The notes under the pieces were generated by a model. It saw only the letters and a program-made list of their open reading frames with translations, had not been told where the DNA came from and made no database searches. From Cryptomeria japonica (taxonomy: Eukaryota; Streptophyta; Pinopsida; Cupressales; Cupressaceae), in NCBI RefSeq assembly GCF_030272615.1, contig NC_081410.1, positions 574,441,241-574,505,240 on the forward strand: 64,000 nt of DNA, written 5' to 3'. Position numbers and translations under genes: made by a program. This document shows, one piece after another, positions 10,657-21,689 of the stretch; positions within the stretch are counted from its first letter, which is position 1; every line of letters starts with the position of its first letter.

Positions 10657-12197
10657 TGGTGCAGGAGCACCTAGTTGAGTAAAAACTCTCCTTTTTGAGT
10701 ATTTCATGCTTTCATGTTTGTAATGTCTTGTGTTAGGTTTATGTGTTGTTTTAGGTTTTTTTGTGTCTTTTAAAGTGGTTTTTCTCTCATTTTGTGCTCA
10801 AGAGGTCAATCTTTTCCTTTCAGGATGAGAGTTGACAATTTTGGGTTTTTAGGCCAAAAAGGGCAAAAATGTATAAAATTGCCTAAAAGGTCTAGAAATG
10901 CTTTCCAAAGAATTGAAACATGTTTTCTAAGTGTTTTTAATAACTTCTTAGGTATTTAGATAAGTTTATGAGGTTAGGTTGTCAAAAATGCCTCTTGGAG
11001 CAACAAATGTTGTCATTTGGGCTTGAAAAGTTGTCATTTTTTGACATTTCTAGTATAATGAAGTTGTGGAAGCCTCATGTCCATACTAGGCTTGATAAAT
11101 AACTCTAAGGACTATAAAAAGGTCTCCCTTCTCCTTGAAAAAGTTTAGTGATTATATTAACTAAGGTTTCCTAATATGAAAATGATGAAATTCTGGCTTT
11201 TAATGTGTTTTTCTCTCTTTTAGAGTAGCAGTCCGTACTGTAGCACATCTGGTCTGTACTATACCTTGTGGGAAGTGATAATATTGTTTTCCCAATTCTC
11301 TCCAAGTGATCATTATATTGATTTTCCATTTGCAAATTGATTAAATAAAAATTCTTTCATTTTGTGTGCTCACTGCCTTATCAAGGGTTTGGAGTTTTAA
11401 AATGCAGCAACTTGACTAATCCAGGTCTGGGCTCCCACCAAATGGATTTGGTCAAGTTGGTATGCATGTACATAGTGTATATATGTTAATTTTATGGCAG
11501 ATCTATGCTTGGAAAGGTGAATTTGAGCACTTATTAGGCAAGTAGTCTAACTTGGCTAATATTCTTCCTTAATGCTCAAAATTTGAATTCTAAACCACCA
11601 AGTGTTGAAACAAACATGGACAGAGGTTTGTACTTGTCTTAGAAGAATTTTGAAGGGATTGGAGCACCAAAATTTATCCATTTTGCACTGTAATGTGTCA
11701 ATGTCCGTGAAGGACAACGAATTCCCTGTTTTGGGAAAGTGATTAGTTTTGTTACTAAATTGGCTCGATGAATATTTTTGTATTGGAAAATGATTTCTGA
11801 TGTTGTAGCAGAGTTGAATATTTGTTTGGTAGCATTTATTTACAATGGTGGTGTTCTATTTGTGCTCCTAACCAACTACCTTGCAGAAATAACAGTGAAA
11901 AATCAGAAAAACAGTGATTGACAGTGAATTTGTGCTCATTTACACTTTGATCACCAAGTGCTTGGCATAATGCTTGTTTGCCAATGGTAGGGGATGCTTT
12001 TTTCTTTTGTTGTGGCAGATGTTTCCTAGCAGTGTGGAAGCTTGAACCAAGCTTGGTAGTGAGAACCTATGGTAAATGCATCAAAACCCTCACTAAACCC
12101 TACATTTAAGCCCAAAATTGAGGACAGTCACTAAACCTGCTTCATGGAGCCTAAGACCTAAAAAATATTTGAGCTTAGACCTCTAAAACATCATCCA
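10657..12197 (+). repeat. 3' LTR of gypsy-2
   Basis: 1541 bp, TGGTGCAGGAGCACC to CATCATCCA. It is a near-collinear copy of 3743-5277 with scattered substitutions. Its right edge at 12197 abuts a minus-strand reading frame that is open right up to the junction. Confidence 0.88.
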
Positions 12198-12678
12198 AGA
12201 TAAGTTTGTTATACAAGAGCTCATTTTTCTTATACTCCATATCTAGCTCTTGCAGATCAATAACCCAATTTGTATTAGGGTTGATCATGAACACTTCATT
12301 GATAACATCTCTGGTGATCTCTATTAACCTATCACCTTCACTAGACACAATATGTCTAGTATCAAGCTTTTAATTTGCAGCATTTGCAGCAATCAATTCG
12401 ATATTCATGTAGACATTTGGCACCACAAGTTTTGCCAGATTGCAATTCCATATGTTGGACACTATAACTCTATCCTTCTTCTTGTTGTAACCTCTCCTCC
12501 AGAGACTGAAACCTAATGGTGGAATCAATGCATCCCTGATTCCAATGGAGTGATCAATGATGAATTCATCTAATTGAGATCTAGGCTTGGATCTCTTTTA
12601 TGTCTCTGATGATCCAGGGAGTTGTGCAATTATTTCTTCAGAGAACTTTCTCTTCCCCAAGTCAAAAGACTCTATCAT
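12198..12678 (-). pseudogene. N-terminal part of an unrecognised ORF, cut by gypsy-2
   Basis: Reading minus from ATG at 12678, one frame stays open for 160 codons to the gypsy-2 boundary, with only two stops, both TAA (about 12598 and 12370). The product starts MIESFDLGKRKFSEEIIAQ. It has a basic patch (KRSKPRSQLDE), a stretch IGIRDALIPPLGFSLWRRGY and a later part INPNTNWVIDLQELDMEY. I recognise no domain. The style (basic N-terminus, no enzyme motif) suggests a retrotransposon accessory ORF rather than a host gene, but this is inference. The absence of frameshifts suggests it decayed less than its neighbours. The continuation beyond the insertion was not found with certainty. Confidence 0.5.
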
Positions 12679-14077
12679 TCCTAGGGTTAGGGTTCTATAG
12701 ACTAACAGAAATGAGAAGCTTAATTTAATTCAGCTCCAATTAAATCCTATGGCATTCAGACAATAATGAGCAATCTAGAATTATCAAGAGGAGGTCAAAA
12801 GCTAGTAGAATTGTAATGAAAGTGCAGACAACAATCACTTCTTAGAAACCCTAATTATGATAGAGAAAAGCACAAAAAAAATTTTAGAATATGCAGAGCA
12901 CTGTAAATACGAATTAGAGGGAGATCGGTGTTAATATAGTAGAGAAATTCACATCATAATGGGAAAAATAGATTCATTAGCTATAGGCACGTATGCAGGT
13001 GTGATGGTAGGAGGTAGGAGTGTAATTCATATTTCAACATTGGGGCACGTAGTAGATTTAATATTTTTTATTTCACCATTGCCTCTTAAGCCTCCTCGAC
13101 AATGTTGATATTGTGGAGTTATCTTGGTTGTGCACCTTTTCCTAATCACACAATCACGTGACAATCTCATTTGTAGATCTCATGTGAAAGTGTCTCCCTT
13201 TATCACACTTAGAAAATGGGGGCATAGGTCCCACACTCTTATTGCGTGGCTTAGCTATCCATATGCTCTTGTCTTATTAGTCAAGAAATTTACTGTCAAC
13301 CTTCATGGGTCCCACATGTCACATCTATAGCAACATTGTATAATTAGACTTTGGATACATCTTTAATTAGTTGTGCAGTCGCACAATCACTTCTAGCCAT
13401 TGATCTTTGCCAAACTATTTGCTTAGTAAATTGCAAAGGACGTAACCATGTCAGTCCACCTTTCCACCATGTCAACTTGCCCTCCATGTGACACTTGTTG
13501 ATTGGTCCACATATATGCACAACAAGCTTGAGTGGGTCCCATCTACCATATAAGTGGTAGGGTTGCAGAGTTGACATTTGCCAACCCATTAATCTAATCG
13601 TGAAATTGCATGCAAACACTAGCCATGAATTTGATCAAAGATGAAGAGAAGTTAAACAAAAAAGGAAAGAGAGGGGAACTAGATGGCTAACACAAAGAGT
13701 CGGTCATAGGACAACATAATGGGACTCAATGGATAACTTAGGACACCAAAAACTGGTTGTCGGGGGTCATTGTTGAAATATATCAAAAAGAGAATGTAGC
13801 ACGGTTAGGACCTAATGTTTAGGGTTTTAGGCTTAAACCTTTTAAAACACAAAAGATAAACCCTAAACCATATAGGAAAAAAATTTTAAAATGCCCAACA
13901 CTAAGGTTTGCCTTCCACTCTAATTTAGATCTAAGAACCTTTCCAGAATTTAAATGGAGATAAAACAGAGTTAATTCAAGCCACGACAAATTACAATATT
14001 CTTAGAATTACAAATAAAGTAAATCAAAAAGCTTGATTGTATTTGGGAATACAAATTATATAATATATATTATGAAA
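12679..14077. other. Unassigned non-coding stretch
   Basis: It contains the AT-rich upstream region of the minus-strand ORF (to about 13080) and then unique-looking sequence. Short ORFs at 13124-13330 (+) and 13344-13619 (-) show no family features. No RNA gene, LTR boundary or terminal repeat was recognised. Confidence 0.35.
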
Positions 14078-14643
14078 TCATTGTACAAGCTTTTGTAGCA
14101 TGCTCCACTCTCCATCTAATGGAACTCCAAATTGTTCTAACATATAGTAATTGACTTGCAAATTTGTCAGCAATGCATAATTGGAAGTGGAAGTTGACAT
14201 CAATGTTTCATCCAAAGTTGCATTCAAGGTTATCAATGGTTTGGCCATGGCCAGAAAGTTAGCCTCATTTGTCTCCTTAGGAAATAGGTCCAAATCAAGC
14301 TTCATTTATCCTCCATCTTACTTTTGAAAGTAGCATCTCCAATACATTTTTGTGTTGTATCAAAATTCATCGACAAACCATGTTCTATCAATCTCTGCAC
14401 CTTTCCATGCAACTTCTTCAATTTTTTTGCTGTCTTATCCAAACTTTCATGTGATTCCATAGTTTCTTACATTTTTGAATGACAGATGAAGCCTTTACTA
14501 AGGCATCAATGAAGCCGTGAATTCCTTTGGATGCCAAATATTTGTCATTGGACTTGTAGAGTGTTTGCAAATTTTAATTTACAATTTTCTCTCTTGAAAT
14601 CAACTTTCTATTATAAGCAATGTATTCAGTCAACTTCACATAA
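14078..14643 (-). pseudogene. Fragment of a coiled-coil-type protein, cut by a copia LTR
   Basis: On the minus strand the stretch from about 14640 reads as LTEYIAYNRKLISREN, then with breaks SHESLDKTAKKLKKLHGKVQ and NFDTTQKCIGDATFKSKMED, and lastly the ORF 14305-14078 (MKLDLDLFPKETNEANFL...). The Lys/Glu/Leu heptad character resembles the accessory ORF at 1-2073, but the relation is not proven. The copia LTR at about 14658 starts just where the coding character ends, so the LTR probably inserted into it. Confidence 0.35.
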
Positions 14644-14657
14644 TGTTCTTGGCATTA

Positions 14658-15445
14658 TGTTGTAATTGATGTCAACTAGCATGGAATGGTCACTAGTGAG
14701 TAAGTAGTGATGATTGGTATAGGTGAAGTAAGTAATTATGTCAATCGGTATGAAGGATGGAGTGTGTAAGTAGACAGAAAAGGTATGCTACCAATACACA
14801 TGAAGTACAACATCTACTAGTAAAGCAGAACCACCAGAAAGAAAGAAAAGAAGCAAAGAAGAACATAGGGATGCAATCACCGGTATATAAAGAGAATCCA
14901 AGTGTGACACTATGAAATGTGAGGTTTAGAGAAAGAGAAGAAAGGAAGGGAGTAACCAGTAAGTGATCACAGAGATAAATCTAATAACTGGCAATGGAAG
15001 AACCAATGAAGAAGAGGAGGTTGATAACCGACAGACATCAGTTGATCAGGTGTTGCAGAACTCATTTACAACTAGGTGCTATCATTGCATTAAAATTTGT
15101 ATTTCATTATATTACACCGATTTGGTTCTTGGTGCAGGGGTTGGTGCTCCTTGAGTTCGTGCCCTAAATCATTGTAACCTGTTGTTTCATTGTGAGGCTA
15201 TATTGGAGAAGTGGACTCCAGTAGCATTTCTCATCGAGATTTTTCCCATATTAGGTTTTCCTCGTACATCTGATGTTGTGAGTTGTGCATTTGTGTGTTT
15301 TCCTCTTTTGATATCCTCTTATATCTTACCGGTTTGATTACTTAGTGTTTAGGTTGTTAATCGGTACTCCAAGCCCATGTTAAAAGGAAATGATTTTTAG
15401 GAACCATTGATTCACCCCCCTCTCAGTGGTACATTGTGTTCAACA
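14658..15445 (+). repeat. 5' LTR of a truncated Ty1/copia element
   Basis: It begins TGTTGTAATTGATGTCAAC (an alternative start, TGTTCTTGG, lies at 14644) and ends GTGTTCAACA, directly followed by an initiator-tRNA primer site. A TATAAA-like promoter element lies at about 14884 (GGTATATAAAGAG), with CCCCCCTCTCAGTGG close to the end, both usual in copia LTRs. No matching 3' LTR was found downstream, so the element is truncated. Its target-site duplication cannot be tested. Confidence 0.75.
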
Positions 15446-15447
15446 AT

Positions 15448-15460
15448 TGGTATCAGAGCC
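15448..15460 (+). other. Primer binding site (initiator Met-tRNA) of the copia element
   Basis: TGGTATCAGAGCC lies two bases after the LTR end. It is complementary to the 3' end of plant initiator methionine tRNA and primes minus-strand synthesis. Confidence 0.9.
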
Positions 15461-15519
15461 TAGGTTCCTAGTTGATCAAATCTTTCTCTATCTTGGGTAG
15501 ATTTTGTTCAAAGAACACA

Positions 15520-16425
15520 ATGGCAAGAAATGAGTTTGCCTCCTCAAAATCCCCCATGTTTGATGGAACTAACTATGCCTTCTGGAGCATAAGAATGGAG
15601 ACCTATCTTTCCTCTCTTGGTTTTGATGTGTGGATGTCTGCCAAGAATGGATATATTGTCCCTAGTGTTCCTCCCACTAATCCAAATGCTAAGGAGGAGT
15701 ATGAGAACAATGCAAAGGCTAAACATGCTATTCTAAGTGGGCTGTCAGATAATGAGTTTGTCAAGGTCATGCACTTCTCATCCACCAAGGAAACTTGAGA
15801 TAAATTGCAAAGATTATTTGAAGGAAACACCAAAGTCAAAGAGGCCAAGCTACAATCACTAAGAGGTCAGTTGGAAGGCTTGAAGATGAAAGAAGAAGAA
15901 AAGATTGTAGACTACCTTCACAGAGTAGATAAAACTGTGAACACCGTATGAAGACTTGGAGAGGAAATTTCTGATGAGATTATTATCAAAAAGGTACTTA
16001 GATCTCTCACATCTAAGTATGATACTAAGGTTTGTACCATAGAGGAAGGTAAGGATCTGAAAAACTTCACAATAGATGATTTATTTGGCTCCCTAACTAC
16101 CTTTGAAATGAGGACAACCGATGAAGCATCTTCAAGGAAAGAGGCAACTTTCAACTCTATCTAATAGGGAAAGGAAGAGGTTGCTCATAAAGGATCCAGT
16201 GAAGACTCAGATGCAGAGGTAGCAAACTTTGTCAGAAATCTCAAGAGAGGATGCAGTAAGTATAAAGGAAAGTTACCACTCAAATACTTAAACTGTGGTA
16301 AAGTTGGACACTTTGCTACAAAATGTCCCTATAATGAAATTGGTGGAGATGAGCAAAGAATTTTTGGTAGATCTATCAATAAAGACAAGGAAAGGAAAGT
16401 CTACCAACAAGGAAGCTCTCCAATT
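15520..16425 (+). pseudogene. copia gag with zinc knuckle
   Basis: The ATG at 15520 starts MARNEFASSKSPMFDGTNYA, the typical copia gag N-terminus (FDGTNYAFW..RM..YL). The UBN2-type gag domain follows with AKAKHAILSGLSDNEF, then KLQSLRGQLEGLKMKE. In-frame stops occur at 15796 (TGA), 15949 (TGA) and 16162 (TAA). The zinc knuckle reads YLNCGKVGHFATKCP (about 16283-16330), with the first Cys codon now TAC (Tyr). The similarity ends near 16430; protease, integrase and reverse transcriptase are missing. Confidence 0.85.
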
Positions 16426-16429
16426 CACC

Positions 16430-17620
16430 AAACTTGATGTGGTTTCAATCACATACACATGTCAATGTTATGAGCATATATTATAAACTGCAACATCTAA
16501 ATCATCTCCAATCGTTCGTACAGGTTTCTTGAACACCACTATGTTCCTATTTACCAGTTGACAAAACCCATGCCTGCATACCAGTAACACACATGATAAC
16601 ACCATGCCAACAATCTTCAACTGTCACCAATAGTGGTAACACCAATCTCCATCTGCATCCCGATATAGCTCCATTTATGCAATGCTAAACCTTTCCTTCT
16701 TATTTTACGTTAGACCATACATCATCTCAATCAGTTTATCAAAGTGACAAACTCATCACAACTTACTCTTCCTTTTTTGTCCTGGTATCTCATCATGCAT
16801 TCTCTTGTTGATCCAGTGCATATCTCTGATTCCATATATAGGAAGCTTCCTCATGTTCCACTGGGGTCATTTGGTATAAGCCTTCAACTACCAATAGGAG
16901 TAGATAGATAGTTGCACTCATTCTACCAAACACCCGGTGGGAGTGGATCCTTGTCACCTGCAGGCCAATAACTGATGGGAACTAGTTGTCATTACATTGT
17001 GCTCTCTGCTTTTGGTATTGCACCAACATGACCTCCCTATTTGAGCAGACACAACTTCAACCAGACATATAATTTGGTTCAGCACACTCTTTGTCAATCT
17101 TCTCTTCATCTTGTGACAACATCTTTATCCAGTGGGAGTCCTATTGTATGACATCAAATTAACTTGCATATGGGTTGCCTGCACATTCTTCATTAGTCCA
17201 ACCATGCTTTCTTACTAGTCACATGATTATCGGTTGGCAACAACACATTGCCAATACATCACTCACCAGTTGACAATCTATACCGGTAACATGCTATACC
17301 AATTCACATCAATGACATCAATATCAGTTGACAAAATTGACAACACAATTCCAACACCATTCAGGACATGGATTAGTGGAGGGTCTACCGACTTAGTTTA
17401 TACATTATCATTGCTTGATGAGATTATATGTATGTAGTGCATGCATTTTTTTTACATATATGTATTTGACACTTGTTTTATGCATTTGACACTTGTACAT
17501 ATCAGACACGTGTACATGTTTTATGACATTATATACGTATCAGACACACTTGTTTGATGAGATTACTTGTTTGTTTATTACATGTGTCTATCTGTCTATG
17601 CTATATTTTTATAATTAGTT
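16430..17620. other. Unassigned stretch after copia truncation
   Basis: This is non-coding, with several ACCGGT and AGTTGACAA strings. Such strings are also frequent in the copia LTR upstream. The reverse complement from about 17343 begins TGTTGTCAATTTTGTCAAC, like the start of a copia LTR in minus orientation, but the other end expected of such an LTR is absent. From 17450 short repeats of GACACTTGT and CAGACAC appear. Confidence 0.35.
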
Positions 17621-17629
17621 CAAGTTACA

Positions 17630-18800
17630 TAGAATTGATCATGCTATTTTAGATGGTAAATCCTGATATTTAGTTAATTGAATTGTCTATTTAATAAATT
17701 GAATTATTAAATCAATTAGTTAGTTGAATTGCTGATTTAATTATTAAATTAATCAAATCAATTCAAATCAAAAAGTGATTCAAATCAATTAATCAAATTA
17801 TCAAGTCAATTCAATTCAATGAATTAATCAAATTATTTCAAATTAATTAATCAAATGAATTCACTGAATTAATCAAATTAATTCAAATCAATTAATCAAA
17901 TCAATCCAAACCAATTCAATGAAATTAAATCAATTAGTTAGTTGAGTTGTCAATTGTTGATTTGATTTAGTTAGTTGAATTGTTGATTTAATTATTAAAT
18001 TAATCAAATCAATTAGTTAGTTCAATTGTTAATTGTTGATTTGATTTAGTTAGTTTAATTGTTGATTTAATTATTAAATTATTTAAATCAATTCAAATAA
18101 AAAAGTGATTCAAATCAATTATTCACATTATCAAGTCAATTCAATTCAAATCAATTAATCAAATTAATTCAAATCAATTAATCAAATCAATTCAATGAAT
18201 TATTAAATCAATTAGTTAGTTGAATTGTTAATTGTTGATTTAATTATTAAAATTAATCAAATCAATTCAAATCAAAAAGTTAATCAAATTATCAAGTCAA
18301 TTCAATTCAATCAATTAATCAAATTAATTCTAATCAATTAATCAAATGAATTATAATCAATTAATCAAATGAATTCATTGAATTAATCAAATTAATTCAA
18401 ATCAATTTACTGAATTAATCAAATTAATTCAAATCAATTCAAACCAATTCAATGAATTAAACAAACTAAGTCAAATCAATTAATCAAACCAATTTAATGA
18501 ATTAGTCAAACTAATTCAAATCAATTAAAACCAATTCCATGAATTAGTCGAACTAATTTAAATCAATTCAATGAATTAATCAAATTAATTCAAATCAATT
18601 CAAACCAATTTGATGAATCAATCAAACTAATTCAAATCAATTAATCAATTAATTAAGTGATTCAAATCAATCCAATGAATTAATTATTTATCAATTCAAT
18701 TAAGTGATTCAAATACATCCAATGATTTAATCAAATTAAATCAAATTAATTAATCAAATCAATTAATTAATTCAATATAACTAAGTGATTCAAATCATTA
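17630..18800. repeat. AT-rich degenerate tandem repeat (about 1.15 kb)
   Basis: It is built from variants of AATCAAATTAATTCAAATCA of roughly 22 bases. A higher-order pattern is visible: the string containing GTTGATTTAATTATTAAA and then AAAAGTGATTCAAATCAATT recurs near 17735, 18060 and, partly, 18235. The sequence is low-complexity, and no coding or RNA signal was seen. Confidence 0.8.
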
Positions 18801-18865
18801 TAAGATAGCATGCAAAAAATTTACTCAAATTGTGCAAATTTTGATTTCAACTTAGCAGTTGCAAC

Positions 18866-19125
18866 AAATAAACTCAAATGTACATGCGTACATATGTATA
18901 TATTGCAATTTAAAATAACTCAAATGTATATGTATATGTACATGTGTACATGTGTACATATGTTGCAAAAAATAACTCAAATGTACATGTGTGTGTACAT
19001 ATGTATATATGTATAGCGATCCAAAAAATAGCTTGAATGTACATATGTACATATGTATGACGATCCAAATAAATAGTACATACATATATATGCATATATA
19101 GGCATGTATCATGGTCAAAAAAATA
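18866..19125. repeat. Five tandem units of 45-57 bp with CATATGTACATG cores
   Basis: Each unit starts AACTCAAATGTACATG (or a variant such as AGCTTGAATGTACATA), runs through alternating ACATATG/TATATG and ends CCAAAAAAT or GCAAAAAAT. The reading frames in it (18810-19016, 18852-19163) are repeat translations. Confidence 0.75.
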
Positions 19126-19158
19126 CATGATTTCACTTGTTCTAATAAATTAAGTGAG

Positions 19159-20921
19159 CTCATGGTACATAAAATCTGGATCCTCTCTATCTTTTACTAT
19201 CTCTAATATCATTTCACGATCTTCATTAGGAAACATCCACTTTTGGGGGCCACGACCTCTTTTTTGTAAAGTTTCAAAATGTAATCTTGTTTCTATAACT
19301 AAATGACTATAATGCAAAACTTTTTGGCCAGTCATGTATTTAGTAAATGTAACACCATTGTTATCTATCTTTGTTTGTTGATAATAAGTACCTTCAACAA
19401 CTACTGATCTAGTGAGATATTGTTGCCCATCAACATCTTCCACTGATTCTAACAAATTACATTTTGGTTTTGTGCATCATAGTAGGTAATAGTCAAGACC
19501 ACCTACATTGTCAATATTTGCAAGCACAACAAAATCATCACTTGTACACAACAAATTACAAACAAATAAATTAGTGTATGGTATAATGTAAAAAGAATTC
19601 TAATTTAATTAAAATTTAAACAAAGTACATGAAAATGCGTAAGGATATTTAAATAAAATGCAAGTGTACCTAGCACAACTACATCTGAAACACATTCATA
19701 ATTAGCTGAAAATATGGGATCATGAATATCTACAATGTCGCTTTCTTCAAAAGGAGGCATTGCGACAAATTGTTTCATCTCCCATTGTGAAACAAATCCA
19801 TCTCTAATGTTCTGACATTGTTGAATATTTGCATTGTTTGCAATACAATCAACACAAAAACATGATACTTCTCTAACTTGAATCAAAAGAGGTTTGCTAT
19901 GTCTTGTACTCATCACTTCATGCAAACTTCTAATTCCATTAATTGGTTGGAAATTATAAGGATTGGATCGATCAATGTCTTTAACTTCCCAAAAATAGTG
20001 TTTGTTGTATGTCGTGTCACGTGCCCCAAAATAATTTTTGCACCATTCTACTATCTCACTTGAATTTCATATGCTATTACCTCCAAGTTCATATTGGCGA
20101 AGTGAATGCTTCACATAGGCTCTTGCTCCATTATGCTCTCATTTTCCATGTCCACTCTAAAAAACATTCCGTAAAAACTTTAGACCGTGTTTAGCATGCT
20201 ATTGTGATAACCAATTGAACGCTTTTGTAGATTTGAATTGTCTTGTGAAGTTACAATCAAATCTATTATATTAGTTTACAAAAATTAATTATACTAGATA
20301 ATTAACAGGTCCTACAATAAATTTAAACAATTTTTTCGCTTACCAACACATCCATCAGACCAAATCGAATGTTGTGAAGCATTTATCTAACAATGTATGA
20401 TATTTTCAAAAGAATTCTCAAAATAATATGCTACATAACTCCTCTCAAGAAAACTATCATCATTGATATAAAAAATAAACTTCATTAATGATAGTGCATT
20501 CATCTTCACCAAATTCTACACCGTCTACATGAAATTCTACATGTCTATACAAATCTTCTACAAAAATGGCAACTTGCTCAGAATGATAGTATTGACTTTG
20601 AATCTTTATGTGAGGATTGAATGTATAGTTCTTAGAGAAGTCTACTATTGAAAGAATACAACCTAGAGGAAACTAATTTTTTGAGATATGAAACTATTTT
20701 GCTTTCCATAATGCACCATGACAATGTAGGATACGTGGATATATCATATTGTGAAATCTACACATAAACTCTTTGTAAGGAAATTCATCTCTTTTAACAT
20801 TTTTTTTTTTTTATTCAACTCCTGAATTTGTCTGATATTTTTAATATTCAAATCTCTTCTTCTCAATTTGTACAAATTTCTTCAAATCTCCACAATCAAC
20901 ACATGTATTTTTTATACATTG
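19159..20921 (-). pseudogene. Transposase-like gene, C-terminal two thirds (split by gypsy-3)
   Basis: Reading down the minus strand: TCVDCGDLKKF (Cys pair, about 20890), FPYKEFMCRFHN, LSIVDFSKNYTF (20640), EDECTIINE, SIWSDGCVG (20360), then after an intron-like gap HGKWEHNGARAYVKHSL (about 20130), CFCVDCI (19850), and finally VVVEGTYYQQ and YSHLVIETRLHF (19320-19400). The order DFxxNYTF, SDGCxG(Q)FK and GHGKGxHDGxGA matches, from memory, a widespread and poorly characterised protein family with transposase-like acidic motifs. Its enzymology is unknown to me. There is an extra T in a T run near 20488, stops (for example near 20390), and two intron-like gaps (20343-20243 and about 19667-19530). 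Its N-terminal part is at 32230-33375. Confidence 0.65.
20917..20921. repeat. Left target-site copy of gypsy-3
   Basis: CATTG immediately before the LTR start. The right copy is CATTC at 32230-32234 (4 of 5 bases). Confidence 0.65.
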
Positions 20922-21689
20922 TGTAGTACCCCTTTCTCGATCAGACTTTTAGACTCATGTTTGACTTCAATTGAATTTTTTAGTGCATATATTATTGTGA
21001 TATTTTACTTAGACATTATGCAGTATGGTGATATGCTTTAATTTGATTTGCAGTATATGTCTTTCATGTAGTATTTCCTTATGGATGTTAAATGTGATTT
21101 TTATTGGATTACTGTCATGGACTGACACATTTACTTGATACATGTAATGCGTTATATTCATGTTTAATGTTTTTAAGTGTATGGGGTGTGAGGGGATGAT
21201 TTTCCTTCACTCACTCCGGTGAGATAGGGAAAGTCACGATTCTCCTTCATCGGTGTGTGTCATGTCTTTTATATGTATGTCTATGTGCATGTGTGTTTCT
21301 TTGATGCAAGATATTGCAAGTACAAACGTTGAGTAGGTATGGGGTATCGACTCCACCTGGTTTCACAGGTCTGAGCATACCTTATTTGTCTAGTGGGAGT
21401 GGAGGAGATAGTTGTTAGACCCTAAAATTGACCCGCAGTTACACTCATGTGAGTGTCGTCAGTCGGTTGTCATTTTCCATTTGATCGATATGCAAGTCTT
21501 GGTTCTTTGGCATTTTCGTTTTGTGAGTCGCCGGGTGTTTATTTCTCATTTTGCATGCTTCCTGTTAGTTAGAAATGTTAGTCTGAGTGAATAGTGTTAT
21601 TTCATAGTGGTGTATTTAAATTAAATTGATATGCCTTTGCTATTTCATGTTGATGTATTTAAATTTAAATTAATATGACTTTGTGATTA

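Larger units (their letters stand above)
3743..12197 (+). mobile_element. gypsy-2: decayed full-length Ty3/gypsy chromovirus
   Basis: This 8.45-kb element has two similar LTRs (3743-5277 and 10657-12197) around gag, protease, reverse transcriptase, RNase H, integrase and a chromodomain-like tail, in the gypsy order. A polypurine tract lies directly before the 3' LTR. Many in-frame stops, active-site changes and a 112-bp offset duplication show it is dead. The two LTRs are nearly collinear with scattered substitutions and small indels, so it is not a recent insertion. Its flanks, GGTCC on the left and AGATA on the right, are not a target-site duplication. This suggests recombination between copies or later loss at one edge. 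Confidence 0.9.

Noticed and set aside
16490-17343. A minus-strand copia LTR
   Set aside because: The start TGTTGTCAA and ACCGGT strings fit, but the C-rich end, the ACA terminus and a primer site or polypurine tract are all missing.
18810-19163. ORFs rich in Tyr, Met and Cys on both strands
   Set aside because: They are translations of the CATATGTACATG tandem repeat.
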